64,000 bases of DNA from Pelecanus crispus (lineage: Eukaryota > Chordata > Aves > Pelecaniformes > Pelecanidae), in contig NC_134649.1 in the NCBI RefSeq assembly GCF_030463565.1, positions 3,731,501 through 3,795,500 on the forward strand, written 5' to 3'. The stretch's first letter is position 1. Every line of letters starts with the position of its first letter. The translations under genes were made by a program, and so were the position numbers. This document shows, in pieces, positions 1 to 13,308 of the stretch. The notes under the pieces were generated by a model, which ran no database searches, had not been told where the DNA came from, and was given only the letters and a program-made list of their open reading frames with translations.

Positions 1-3000
1 TTTGGGAATTTTAAAGCTTCCATCCAAAATTATACCAAGGGACTGTACATTTTAAGTTGACAATAAAAAGAGGAGACAAGTTACCAAGTGTTGTTCCTTC
101 TGGATGGTGAAGGGAAGGTTTTTGCTGCCTGTGGGGGTGTTCATCCGGGCCAACCATCCCACGGCATTTCAGGGGGAATCAGTGCAGCGGCCGAGCCTTC
201 TCTGAGCTGACTGACAGCACTTAAGTCTGGGAAGATTGGTTAAAAAAAAAAAGGAAATTAAAAGCTTATGAAAATAAATGGCAGCAGCGCGCGGTGAGGG
301 GGGGGCTACTTACTTACTTCATCTGTGCAAACAGCATTTGGAAATCTATCCCTCCCCATGCTGCGCCAGCGAAGGCAGAGTAAAGATCCTATCTAGCAAC
401 TTGACGCCTGCTCATTTATTTTCCTCACCCGTCAAATTAAAAAGAGGGAAAGGAAAGGAAAGATGCTGGGGCTGGAGCTGCGGGCAGGGAGATGGTCACA
501 TGTGAAGCACCAGCATCCCCGGCCGAAAGCGCTGCTGGTGCGGGGCCACGGCACCCAAACCCACCGTAACGCTGGAAATGGGTGAAACGGCTCCGGGTTT
601 CCTCCGAGAGCGGAGTCTGAGCTTCAGCATCAGGTGACAAGAAGGGACGGGGCCGGGGCAAAGCCCAGCGGGTCGGGGAAAAGCCTGATTTCACGGGGCT
701 TTGGATCAGGGTCTTGCAAAGCAAAGAGGGATTTTTACTTTGATCATATTGCCATCATTTAAACTTGCAATATCTTTACGTTTGTAATAAAATAATAATA
801 AAGATGATGCTAAACCTTTGTCCCAGTCCTCTTCGGCAATCAACCGTTAAGAGTAATATTAAAAACCCAAATTGCAAAGCACTTTTCTACTGTTTATTTT
901 CTACCTTTCTTACTTTGAACTGTCTTGATATTTGAAATCCCACTGATCCTACGATTGTTAGCTCTGTATAAAAAAAAAAAAAAAAAAAAAAAACAAACAC
1001 CAGTTTTTTTGTAGTTTGCTCTGTTTAGATTTTAGCCTGTGGCTACTTGTACAAGAAAAATAAAGCTAGAATAAATGAGCTCGAGTGGCTCAGCCTGAGT
1101 GGTGCCTTCTTTGTGCCGCTGCACATGCACAGCTCCGGTGTGGGGCGGCTCGGGGTGCCACCACTTCATGCAGAGGGCTGATGAATTTGGCTCCTCTCAA
1201 AGAGCAGCTTCCGAAATGCAGTTTTGAAGGGCTGCAGGGTTTTTATTTTGCTGCTTTGCTCACAAACCTCAGGTCAAGCCGTCAGCGGAGGCGGGCTGGA
1301 GTGTCGGGGGCTGCGGGTGGCTCTTTGGCAGCTGGGGAGGTGGCGGAGACGAGGAGCTCCAGGGTCAAGGTGTGATACCTCGCGCTTGGAGGCGCAAATT
1401 AATTTCCAATTAATCTTGGCTCTTGCTCACCTATTGCTGCCATCTGCTTTTCCCACCGCTGCGGGCGCTAACAGGGCATCGCTTTACCTGCCGGCTGCTG
1501 GCAGAAACCCTGGATTAAAGCCACGCTCCAGCCTTTTCCAGCTGCAAACTGGTCTGCGATGGCTGAGGCAGGATGGGGGGGCATCCCTGGGAGCAGGCAG
1601 CACCGAGCTGCGGGCACAAACCTCAGAATCTCAGGCAGAGGGGTTAAACTCAACACCGGCATCTCCGCAAGGTACCGATGAGCCAGGTGGGAAGCCCAAA
1701 GCCTAACGGCACGGCGGCATCCATGGGGCTGATGGAGAAGGTGGAGCCTTGCCCCAAAACGGGGGCTGTGAACCATGGGCCACCCTCTTGCAACTCTCCC
1801 GCGTGCTGCAGCGCTGCGCGGAGAAGGGAGGGTGTCGGTGCTGGGTCCATTTTCTTTATTACACCTGAAGAGATGGCTGGCACGGTGCTCATAGTGGGGT
1901 TTTTGTTTTGGTTTTTTTTTTGGGGGGGGGGGGGGCCCGATGGGGTCACTGACACAGCCCTGCAGGGACTAAAGGAGCCCGGCCAACTCCCACCAGCCAG
2001 AAATCCAACCCGGTTATGACAGCCTCTATTTTTGGACTGGTTCAGCCATGTTTTCAGGCGCTACCTGCACAGAGGCAGGGAAGGGAGCTGGAGACAGTGC
2101 CCCTCCACACAGCCCAAGCTGACCACAAGCATCAGTTCACCGCCAAAATCAAAATACTGCAATGCTCTTGGCCTTCTCCAGGTCCTTTTAGGGTTTTTTT
2201 TCTCGCTTCATTTGCACCAACCACAGCCAGAAAGTCCCTCCCAGGACAAGGGCAGCTGCTGCCACCAGCCACTTCAGAAGCACGCAAGCCGCAGACGAGC
2301 CTTCTTTCACCAGGCAATGAGTTTGCCAGGTCTCTACCGGCACCGCCGGCATCACCAAGCCGCCAGGCGAGCGCCGGGCATGCTCATGGCGATGGGTTTT
2401 TAATGAGAGCCAGCAGGTACCCCGCAATAAAACCTAAACACCCAAAGCTCAAGCAAACCGCGCGTCCCAAGGGATGCTGGAAGCTGCTGCAGTCGATGCT
2501 TTGAGCATCTTAACAGCCACGGAAAGGGTTTCAGTCACCCCTAAAAGCTCGCCTGAGCACGCAGAGGGGTTTGATGCCGAGTGGGGGATGCAGAGGCAAT
2601 TAGCTGCTGCCGAAAGTAATTAACTGCCTTGTGAGCGAGGAGCGGTGCGTGGGACTCCTCCGGAGGAGCTGGCATCTCCCTGGTGTGAATGGCAAAGCCA
2701 AGCCCATCCCCGGCAGCCCCAGGACGGGTTGCTTTGGGAAAACACCATTTATCGACGAGTTGGCCGGAGGAACAGCCCCGTCCTCTCCTCCTGCTGCTGC
2801 TCTCAGTGCCAAAGGACGGTCAAAGCGAAGCGCTGCGGGGAATAAACGAGTGAAGCCGAGCCCAGCGGCGCTTTCTAAAGAGGGTTTCAATAAGCAGGTG
2901 AGCAAAGGGTCGCTTCCAGCAATTCCCCAAAGCTCTCCAAACCGCTAAATTGCAGCACCCATCGTCTAAATATATACTCCATAATAAATACAAGCATAAA

Positions 3001-6000
3001 ACCTGATTTTATTTCCCAGTGGCACTACAAGAGGTGAAAAAAAGATCAGAGCTAGCTCACTCGGGGGATTTTCATGTAAGTTCAGTGGAATACAGTGCTT
3101 CAGATAGCAGCTGCCGAGTCAAGGTATTGTAGAAAGCTCGTGGCTTTCATTAAAAAAGGACTTTCCCTGCCTTCATGGCAATAAAAAGAAGGCTTGACAA
3201 TATTAGTCTAAAGTCTTAGAAACTAAGGAAATAAAAAAAGCCAAGCAATACGTTTAAATCGCTTTGATTTTTTTGGCTGTTGGAAATAGTAGTAGTCTCA
3301 AAAAAAACCCTACCTGAGTGTTCAAAACTCATCTTTAATAAAAGAAATTGCCTTTTGACTGCACACATTCAAATTTCTGCTGGAAACATCTCATATCAAC
3401 TCTTCAGCTCCAGAAATACGAAAAGAAAAAAGAATTGAGTTGGATTTTTTCAGCTCCAAACGCTGGGTTCGTGCCTGAGGTATCGCTGGAGAAGATGTTA
3501 CCGCTCATGTCCTAGTTATAACCCTGCCAACGCAGGGAGAATTTATAATCTCCCATAAAGCCCTAACTATCCGAAAGGTCATTTTAGCGCTAATACCACT
3601 CGGGCATCCCCGTTTCATTTGCTGACACTTTTACGAAGCCACGCTTAATTCCAGCACAGCTGCTGTAAAACCTTTATAGCGACTGTCTCTGCCTCGAAAA
3701 ATAATCTTTAAAAATCAAGAGCTGGAACATCTTCATCTGCGGGTGCAGGCTGTGCCCACTCTCGGTGCCGGGTCCCCCAAAACCCCGGGCTGGGCACCCC
3801 AACCTGCTGCAGACCTGATCCGGGGCAGAGGGGGTTAATCCTCAAATCTGGGTCTCCAGCCCTGTTTTTCACAGCACCATGAGAGCCCACCAACGCTCGC
3901 TGCCTTGGCTAAATTAAGTCTCCTAATTTCATACAAAACTATCAAACCCTCGTCTTGCCCAGAAAGCCATTTCCTTAGTGCTAAAATAGCTAAATTAGTC
4001 TTGCTCGGCGTCGTAAAGGAGCTTGTCTTGTTTATTGAGCGATAAATATAAAGCTACAGTAACTAAATTCATCAGTCCCTAAACACAGCCGCTGGGAACG
4101 GCCATTCCCAGCATCCAATCTACGATTGCATGAATATTTCAGAGCCCTCTTTCCCTTGGGCACTCGCCTTATCTCTGGAGCCTGGATATTATTTTCTGCT
4201 TTTCAGCTTTTTGGATGTATTGGAGGAAATGTCATTATTTGGACCTGGGTGGATTACAGTTGACTTTCCTAAGCCAATTTATATTGGCAAGCTGCTGTTT
4301 TTAAAAACCCCTATAAATCACTCCTATGAATTTTAATAATATAATGTGGTTTCAAACATGCTCCCTTAATACGTGACACACTATTACAGCCGGCAATCGC
4401 TCCTCGGGTCGCGAACTCCGTTTTACCATCACCTTTGGCGAGCACCGCAGGGAGATGAGCAATGCCTCAGCCCAAATTATGGAAATACCCGCTCCCGCCC
4501 CAAATAGCTCGTTGCCGCGACTGCGATTTAACGGTGTGCAAAAAAGCGCACCTCCGCTCACGCTGCCCCGCTGCATTTGACGTTATCTGCCGACCCAAAG
4601 CGTAAAAGGCGGAATTAAATCTTAATTGCATGAAACTCTCATCTAGGGGCTTACCCAGAGCGTTTGAAGCTCCGGAGGGAAGGAATGGGGGTGCTGGGAT
4701 TCGGCCCCATCCCCTCGCCTGCGCTGAGCACTTGCAAACTCATCGCAGCTGCCCCCCGTCACAAAAGGGCGTCCCCTTTGACGATGGGTCTGAAAGCACC
4801 GGCGTGCTGCCGGGGGTGCACCGGCGTGGCTCCCCACCGAGGGTCCCCTCCAGCCCACCTCCGCCTGCCCGACCCCATCCTCCCCCAGGGAGCATGGGTG
4901 CTCTCCCAGCCTCACATCACCCCACGAGCCCCAAATGCTCCTCGAGATGGCCCCCAGCCCTCTGCGGGGTGTCAGGTACCGGTCACGGCACGGTCATCAT
5001 CAGCAAATAATACGTTTGAGGCCGTTTAATTAATTTCTTTATCTGAAACTTTGTTTGGAAGATCAGGAATTTCCTCCCTCCCTGCCAAGACCCCGTTCCC
5101 AAGGCAGAGGCGGGATCCAGCGCTTGGGGTGAGACCTTAAAAGATGCCGGTGCAGAAATCGCTGGGATTAGGCCTATTTTCTGATATTTCCCTTAATAAA
5201 TATGTAAGACACACGTCCAGAGTGTGACCCCATGCCGGGATTCACAGCTCCAAGTGGTCCAGAAACTCCCCCGTGCCAGCAAATGAGGCCAGACCTCCTA
5301 ATCACCTATTGACTTATTTTGATGAGCTCTGTCCTCCTCTTGTGCAAATTATATTAATTTTCTTCCCATCCCCATTGCAATGACTCCACGGCGCCTGCTG
5401 ACTATCAAGAGGTGCCCGCGCGGTGGGGAGTGGTCTCCTGGTCAGAAGAAAAAGGGCTCAGAGGGATGGGGAGTAAAAGTCAGGGCAGAAAGGAGACCTT
5501 GGGAGACCTTCTTCAAGGAACCGGGTCAATGGAGCATCTCCTGCAGTTCCTCCGGAGGAGCCGATGATGGGGTTTGATGCCCCAGGGTCGGCACCGGTGA
5601 TGTCCCCACCAGATGGGTGACTTTGCCTGTCCACATTGCCTGGTTTTAGTTGCACAGGACCAAAATAGAAGAATATAATATGCGCATCTTCAGGGGAAAA
5701 AAATAATGAGCCAGACTTCGCTTTTTGGCTTCTTGAAGGTGGCGAGGGCTCCCCGGACGGGATGCAGCAGCACAGGGCAAATAGGTGCAGGGACCTCCCC
5801 GGACCTTGCTACTGCTTGCTTCGCTGCAGCTGGCATCGCTGAGCCCCAACACAATCACTGGTTTAATGTTCTCAGCAGAAAAAAAAAAATATCCAGTTTG
5901 TGCAGGCAGCGTACAAGCTTTTCAAAGGCTTTCGCTGTGATGATTTGCCCTGAAATGTTGTCACGTTCATCATTAATCTATTTTTTCCCTTTTCTGTAAC

Positions 6001-7590
6001 TTAACCTGCGACAAGCCGACATCGTAAGTGCTTGATTTTCCAAGAATAAATTACAGTTTCATAAATGGTATTTTGCTTCGCTGCTCAATTTGCAAGTGAA
6101 ATGATGCCAATTGCTTTGTTCACAGGATTTTATCCAGCACGAACAATGCCATCCTCGAGATTTTTTTTTTTTTTGAACCCTCAAGTTATTTTCGTATCCT
6201 ATATAACAGGAATACATGGAAAAGTACACGACAACCCATATGTTTTTGCATTATTGACTAACCACGAGCAGATACAAGGGCACACGTGCCTATAAAACCC
6301 CACGTACGGCGATCTAGAAATGAGATAAGTCACACACAGAGCAATCCACTTCCCAAAGAGAAAATAATCCTTTAGATGAGAAATACTTACGGTTGCCACG
6401 TGCTGGTTTATAGAGTGCCCCAAGTGACTTTTTACGTGCTTGAGTGATGATTTGGGTTTGGGAAACCAGCCTCCCCAGCTTCTCCCAGGGACCCCCAAGT
6501 TGCTCCATGGACCTCCCCCCGCCTGCCCCATGGACCAGCACAGCCCCGACGGGGCCTCCAGCATACGGGGTCCCTCAGCCCTGTTCAAAATATTGTGGTT
6601 TTCACAGCAGTTCAGTCTTTTTTGTTCTTGTTATCATTATAAAATGATGAGAAAAAGGGGAAAAAAAAACCCCATCTTCCCAGCTATTTACATGTTTAAA
6701 ATGCAGAGGTGCCCTCCCTGTTGGGGACACCAGGGACAGCCGGGCCACCGAGGACACCCGGCCATAGAGCCACACCAGTCGGGCCGTGCCACCGTTAAAC
6801 CTGGTAAATCCTTTCATCAGAGGAAGGAAAAGAGGAAAAAAAAAAGTCCCTGCATGTGAGATGCTGGATATTACAAGATTCGGTTAACAGCCTCTAGCTT
6901 CTCCCGGGACTTTTTTAGCCTGCACTTTTGGGTAGACCTTGAAAGAAATGACCTCTTTGGGGAATATTTTGGATGTTATTCGCCGTCCTCTTTCAGTATA
7001 CAGGAAAAAGTGAATGGAAATTCTTATATTGTGTTTGAGGTGCTTGTGTACATCACCAGGACGTCAAGATGACTTCATGAAGAGCCTGGAGCTTCGTCTC
7101 CATCCTTTAACCTGAGCCACCCCACCAGAGCTGGCTGGCTCCTGGTTGTCCTGCTGTTGATAATCCATTTAACCTAAAACACCGAGCTCCGAATCTGCGC
7201 GACTCAGAGCGCTGCGGGTTACATAGGCAGGTAGAGGCCATATTTACATTTCCAACAGAGAAACTGAGGCACAGAGAAAATATTTGTCTTTGCTGATGGC
7301 TTCAGGTATGAAAATGCATTCACATACCTCCTCTGCTTCCCACCTGGGTTCCCTTGCCCCCTGGATGAGACCCCAGGAAAGATTTTTGCTTTTCCCTCTG
7401 CAAATTGATGTTTCAAGACAGTCCTAGACTCCTGGGGGCTTTGGGTTTCTTCCAGCACTGAACAAGGACAAATTTCCAAGCCGACAGCCCATGACGAAGC
7501 AGAAGTATCACTTTTTGGCCAACCCAAGAGGCAATGCCAAGATCTCAGAGAAATGAAATGAAATATTTGCAGCCAGACAAGGCACAAATT
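1..7590. other. Gene-poor flank, no supported coding exon
   Basis: No open stretch here combines splice sites, recognisable protein similarity and coding-like composition. The DNA alternates between AT-rich parts (about 700-1080, 3000-3700 and 3900-4350) and GC-richer parts (about 1100-2950 and 4640-5000). It contains an A24 run at 970-993 and a T10-G14 junction at 1912-1935. Because PARP16 and its usual upstream neighbour IGDCC3 share orientation in human, the left edge could lie in or just beyond the 3' end of that gene. That is inference from synteny only. Confidence 0.5.
1059..1075 (+). terminator. Two close AATAAA signals, candidate 3' end of an upstream gene
   Basis: AATAAA occurs at 1059-1064 and again at 1070-1075. 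They close an AT-rich stretch (about 720-1080) that looks like a vertebrate 3' UTR and are followed by T/G-rich sequence, as at many cleavage sites. No stop codon of a recognisable protein can be tied to it inside the window, so this is a candidate only. AATAAA is common by chance in AT-rich DNA. Confidence 0.25.
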
Positions 7591-7881
7591 GAAAGAGAAG
7601 AAAAGAAAAGAGAAGAAAAGAAAAGAGAAGAAAAGAGAAGAAAAGAAAAGAGAAGAAAAAGAAAAGAGAAGAAAAGAGAAGAAAAGAGAAGAAAAGAGAA
7701 GAAAAGAAAAGAGAAGAAAAGAAAAGAAAAGAGAAGAAAAGAAAGAAAGAAAAGAAAAGAAAAGAAAAGAAAAGAAAAGAAAAGAAAGAAAAGAAAAGAA
7801 AAGAAAAGAAAAGAAAAGAAAAGAAAAGAAAAGAAAAGAAAAGAAAAGAAAAGAAAAGAAAAGAAAAGAAAAAAAGAAAAG

Positions 7882-7912
<31 letters not shown>

Positions 7913-8266
7913 GAAAAGAAAAGAAAAGAAAAGAAAAGAAAAGAAAAGAAAAGAAAAGAAAAGAAAAGAAAAGAAAAGAAAAGAAAAGAAAAGAAAAGAA
8001 AAGAAAAAGAGAAAGAAAGAAAAGAAAAGAAAAAAGAAAAAAGGGAAGGGAAGGGAAGGGAAGGGAAGGGAAGGGAAGGGAAGGGAAGGGAAGGGAAGGG
8101 AAGGGAAGGGAAGGGAAGGGAAGGGAAGGGAAGGGAAGGGAAGGGAAGGGAAGGGAAGGGGAAAGGAAGGAGGAAAGGAAAGAGGAAAGGAAAGAGGAAA
8201 GGAAAGAGGAAAGGAAAGGAGGAAAGGAAAGAGGAAAGGAAAGAGGGAAGGAAAGGAAAGAAAAAG
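7591..8266 (+). repeat. 676-nt uninterrupted homopurine compound pentanucleotide microsatellite
   Basis: Every base on the + strand is A or G. Three zones are visible: a mixed AGAAG/AAAAG zone (about 7591-7750), a long (AAAAG)n zone (about 7750-8040), and a regular (AAGGG)n zone of roughly two dozen units (about 8041-8160). A GGAAA/GAGGAAA zone follows to 8266. The low-complexity open frames across it (Lys/Arg/Glu-rich on +, Phe/Leu/Ser-rich on -) are by-products of the repeat, not genes. Confidence 0.97.
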
Positions 8267-9240
8267 CAGGTTTTGCAATCCCAGAGCAAATCCATCCTGC
8301 CCGCCTTCATGCATCTTGGTGGGCAGAGACTGATTTTATCACCAAAGCCTTAGACCCCAGACCTGGGGAATGCCCAGCATCCCCGCTAAGGACATCAGCA
8401 GATTTTTACCGATGTCCAATGAGGAAAACAAGATTAAAATTAAATGTAAAATAAATGAGGGGGCTGCCCACTGCAGGTACCAGGAGGATGGGTCCCTCCG
8501 GATGCTGTTTTGCCATGCACAGGGCTGCTGGCCGTGAGCTATGGGCTGCTACGGGCTATATGAGCCCAGGCTGCTAATGGTTTTAAGCAGCTGCTAATTG
8601 ATCCGTGCAGCCACTGTAATTACGGGCCTGGATATGGTGCTAAAACACGGGCAGCGCATGAACTGCTGCGGGAGAGTAATCCAAATCATGGGTTAACTGA
8701 TCTTTGGGTGGGTGATGCTGAGGATCGCCCATTGCTGAGGATTTTCCATCACGCCTGGAGAAACGCCGAGGTTTTCTGCGGAAAGGTGCTGATTTCAGGA
8801 GCACTTGATGGGAGGGAGGATGGCTGCTTTGCTCTTTTTAGCTATTTCTTTGCATTTTGCCTTCAAACCCGGGCTGAGCCATTGCACGGCTCCCTGGCTT
8901 TGCCCATGCCGCGATGGCAGCCCCTAATAAAAAGGTGTCCAATGGAAAGCGCTGGGTGTCTTTGTAATTAGTTAGACTTAACGATGACCTCCAGCAGCAT
9001 CAGTGCTCACAGCCAAGTGTTGCAGGGTGTTGTACAAGCCACCATGAAGAGCTGCATCGTGTGTGCAACAGGGACCCGCTCCGGTCCTTCTTCCTAGTGC
9101 AACTCATTTAATTATTTTAATTATTTTGATTAAAACACACGTTGGTAGGTACTTCTCAAGGTGAGGGGCTGCGTGGGGCTGAGGGGGAGTGGGCTTAGTC
9201 CCCAGCTCCTGCTCATGGCCACGGGCTCCCAGTAGGAGCT
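8267..9240. other. Intergenic, nothing recognised
   Basis: Mixed-composition DNA between two tandem repeats. I see no splice-bounded reading frame, RNA gene or mobile element in it. Confidence 0.5.
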
Positions 9241-9369
9241 GGAGGATGGAGATGGGATCAAGCAGGGGAAGGAGAGGGAGTTTGGAGGATGGAGATGGGA
9301 CCGAGCAGGGGAAGGAGAGGGAGTTTGGAGGATGGAGATGGGATCGAGCAGGGGAAGGAGAGGGAGTTT
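9241..9369 (+). repeat. 43-bp tandem repeat, three near-identical copies
   Basis: Copies lie at 9241-9283, 9284-9326 and 9327-9369. They differ only at the two bases around the middle of the unit (ATCAAG, ACCGAG and ATCGAG variants). The unit is purine-rich on +. Such high identity suggests recent duplication. Confidence 0.95.
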
Positions 9370-12300
9370 GGTCCGGGGACAGTGCTGGGAAGTGACAAGG
9401 TGTAGGAAGACGACGCTGTTTTGCAATAACCCCCTCACCTTCGTTAATACTGCTGTCACAGCGCGGATGTGCTGTGGTAATTAAAACAAATGTTACGTGA
9501 CAGAGGGGGGAGGGGAGGTGCGATAATTCCATTATTTCTCTCCATGCTTGCACCTCCTCGGGCTTCATCCTCGAAGAGCGGGGCAGGGGATGCAGGGGAC
9601 TGGGGTGCCGTCACCCGTCCTGCCAGGACTGGGGGGCTCTGAGCACCCGAATTTCCCCCGACCTGCTGCCTCCTGTCAGGGACCTGGTGCCAAGGGAAGG
9701 ATGCTCGGGGTTCTGCAGCTGCTGATCCCCTCCGGACCCCGCACCGCTGCTACGACAAATCCCTGCCTCCACGGCCGTGAGGACCCACACACGGACACGC
9801 CGAGGGCGGGGAGGTCTCCGGGGCCAGGAAAAACATCCAGCAAAGAGACAAACCCTTCTCTCCCACAATTAGCAGCCACAAGCAACAGACAGGTACCGAC
9901 TGACAGCAAATCAAGGATTTTGCGAAAATGCCTCATCTGCAGAGGCTGTTCCTCCCCCGCTCCCGCACCTCTCCCTGCCTCCGTCCAACAGCATTCCCAA
10001 AAGACTAAACACCTTTGGTTTCCATGGCAGCCTGATTTTCAATGAGCATCCTTCAAGTCCTAACCAGAAAGAAAGTGTTTCATTAATGCATACAGGACAC
10101 ACTGGCATCTCCCCGGTGCGACAGTATCCTTCCCCCCCAAAACCAGCACCTTCTGCCCATGGGTTTTTTTTATTTTAGCGGATTGATGGGAGCCAGCAGC
10201 CTTCACTCCTGCCGGAGCCGTGGGAAGGGGCTGGCCGGGCACTGCCGCTCGCTCCCAGGGATGGAGTTAGCTTGCAGCCAGGAGAGGGAATTGGGATGCT
10301 TTTTCTTGGAGGAGATTAAATAAAGTGCTGTTGAGCATCAGGAGGAGGCATACGGGGGCTTCCCTCCGGAGTGGCTGCCTTCCCTCCAGCCCATCGGCCA
10401 GGGGACAGTGACATCTCCCCAGCCGTCCCCTCCTGAGCTGTCCTGGAAACAAAGCACCTTGTTTTATTTTGCCTGTCACCATCCGGGCTCTGCTTCTCAT
10501 CTCGCATTTATCACAAGCCCAGTGGTTTGCCCACTCGCGGTTTGCCCGTTTCTTTTGGGTTTAGCCCCGTTAGTGGCAGGGTTACCAGCGCAGTACTTCA
10601 GTCCTGCAGGATTTCATCTGAAAGTGCCCATCTAAGAGTCAAAGAGCGTTCCCCACCAGCCCACGGGTGTCTGGGGCAGGGCAAAGCGTTATGTGTTTGC
10701 TATGTCATGTCCAAATAAACTAACGATTAAGCCGAAGCGGGGCAATTTTTTTGCAGAGGATGCCTGGGGGAGGATGCGGAGGACACGCTGATGCAGAGCA
10801 ACCCTGCGCTTCGCTAGCCTGGGACCCTTCAAAGATTCTTTAAAAAGACTCCAGGTCATGGCGCAGCCTTGGCCCTGGCTTTTCCCAGCCCGGGGGATAA
10901 TTGCCGTCCAGCCGTGACGTACCCTTTCGCTGACCCTGCCGGGGTCCCAGCCGCCCTCGAGAATTTGGCAAGGACAGATATATGGCTGTAACTCAGGGGG
11001 CTCCTAAAAGCAGGTCACACTGAAACAATAAAGCTTTGTCGGAGGCAAAGAGGGAACGAAGCCGCGGTCAGCCCCGAATGCTGCCGCAGGATTTACGGCC
11101 TGCAGATGGGCCGGCGGCTGCAGATGATGCACCGTCCATCGCCCCGGGGCAGCCCGGGGAACAGGGAGCCGGGAAAGTCTCCCCACAGCCGGGACATTTG
11201 GTTTGGTTTTCTGTTTGCACATGCAGCAACATCTCCAGCTGTAGCAGAAGCTCCTCTCCGGAGACAAGGATTTGGGAGGTCTCCGGTAGGGAATCAGCAG
11301 GATCCAAGTGTCTCAAACAGACCCAGACTCAGTCCTCCATCACTGAAAGGGAAGAGGGACACAGCCATGCCATGAACATGTATTTATCGGGACATATTTA
11401 TGCCAGAGGTTAGGAAGGAGCCATAGGGACACGATAAAGAGCTTGTCCATGCACCAAGGGGTAGGTCAAAATGCATCAAAGGTAAATGCAGATAAAGCTG
11501 GTGCACAGGATACAGCTGAGATCAAAGGTATTATTTTTTAGAAGATCATCTAATGCAAGTTAATTTTAGTGTACAACAACTGCTGTCCTTAGCGGCTCCT
11601 TCTCCACTTTTCTGCTCTTGAGAGGACACACAATTCTTCGTTAAGACTCAAAAGCTTCAAGCATCAAAAAGAAATCCCAACACATTTTCACTTGCCGAGT
11701 GCCACTGCTGTCTGCACTGCACATGGCTTTTTAGCCAAGTGTATTTTCCTAATCCTTCTGCAAAAACAGTGCAGTTTTCAGAGCTGAATTTCAGACCAGC
11801 CTTGCTCCGCCAGCCCGGATGCATTTCTGCAGCACAGGGCAGCCCACGAGCGCTCGCAGCAAAGCCTCCAGCCCTTGCACGAGGCAGCTCTCTGACAGGA
11901 GAGAAAAGCCATTAGAGCTCCCAAGAGCAGAAACACATTGGAAGCCGGTAACATCATTAAATGAATATTCATAAATTATTTTGCTACATGAACAATATTA
12001 ATATCACACCTTCCACCTTCAAAAGCTCATCACGGGCATGGATTCATTAAGACCCCAGACTTCCAGAAAAGACCGCTCACAGACTTTCGGTTACATTTAA
12101 ACTCAACAACTTTATTAAACACTAGCAATGTATTTATTTTAATAGAGTACAAAGCCTGGATTTGGCCACCCTAAAACACCACTCAGAGCTCCGAATCTCC
12201 AAATAACCCGATCAAACAAAGCTAATGTGTGCAATATATCTTGGGTGAGTAATATACAGCCACATTTCCTGCTCCATTTACCCAGTTTTAACTACACCTG

Positions 12301-12544
12301 ACCTACTCTTATCCTAATAGAAAACGGCTGCTCTTCTCATTGCCCCGTCCTCCACACATGTTTTTCTGATAATGGCCAAACCTAAATCACTTCCCTTTCT
12401 CCGAAGTGCTGGGCACCAGCTGTCTTGTGACATTTAACTACAACAAGTCCTTTTGCAGGACCTCCAGGTTAGTTCCTGGGGTTCTGGACCTCCGTCCCTG
12501 TGTCCTGTCTCCATCCTGCATCCGGGCATCGGATCTAAGGCATT
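9370..12544. other. Intergenic, nothing recognised
   Basis: Ordinary single-copy-looking DNA. The short open frames lack splice context or familiar protein sequence. The part from about 11950 to 12330 is AT-rich. Confidence 0.5.
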
Positions 12545-13308
12545 AGGCTAAGTGCCGGGTCCTGCACTTGGGTCACAACAACCCCATGCAACACTACAGG
12601 CTTGGGGAAGAGTGGCTGGAAAGCTGCCCAGTGGACCTGGGGTGTTGGTCAACAGCCAGCTGGATGAGCCAGCAGTGTGCCCAGGTGGCCAAGAAAGCCA
12701 ACAGCATCCTGGCTTGTGTCAGAAATAGTGTGGCCAGCAGGAGCAGGGCAGCAATCATCCCCCTGTACTTGGCACTGGTGAGGATGCACCTGGAATACTG
12801 TGTCCAGTTTTGGGCCCCTCACTACAAGAAAGACATTGGGGTGCTGGAGCGTGTCCAGAGAAGGGCAATGGAGCTGGGGAAGGGTCTGGAGCACAGGGCT
12901 GATGGGGAGCGGCTGAGGGAGCTGGGGGTGTTCAGCCTGGAGAAGAGGAGGCTGAGGGGAGACCTGATCGCTCTCTACAACTACCTGAAAGGAGGGGGTA
13001 GTGAGGTGGGTGTTGGTCTCTTCTCCCAAGTAACAAGCAATAGGATGAGAGGAAATAGGCTCAAGCTGCCCCAGGGGAGGTTTAGATGGGATATTAGGAA
13101 AAATTTCTTCACCAAAAGGGTTGTCAAGCACCTGAACAGGCTGCCCAGGGAAGTGGTTGAGTCCCCCATCCCTGCGGGTATTTAAAAGATGTAGATGTGG
13201 TGCTAAGGGACATGGTTTAGTGCTGGACTTGGCAGTGCTAGGTTAATGGTTGGACTCAACAATCTTAAAGGTCTTTTCCAACCTAAATAATTCTATGATT
13301 CTATGATC
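12545..13308 (+). mobile_element. CR1 LINE, 5'-truncated, 3' end of the second reading frame
   Basis: This is the 3' end of a chicken-repeat-1 non-LTR retrotransposon. From 12568 to 13185 an open frame of 205 codons encodes the familiar C-terminal part of the CR1 reverse-transcriptase protein. It includes the [14 protein letters not shown] stretch, then LERVQRRAM, then [20 protein letters not shown]. The copy lacks the endonuclease and the catalytic part of the reverse transcriptase, so it cannot move by itself. The 3' UTR follows and ends in two ATTCTATGAT units near 13291-13307, the diagnostic CR1 end. CR1 has no poly-A tail, and none is seen. Confidence 0.93.

Noticed and set aside
7219-8454. 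Long open frames on both strands across the purine tract (up to 363 codons)
   Set aside because: They translate only pentanucleotide repeats (Lys/Arg/Glu or Phe/Leu/Ser/Pro strings) and have no gene-like flanks.
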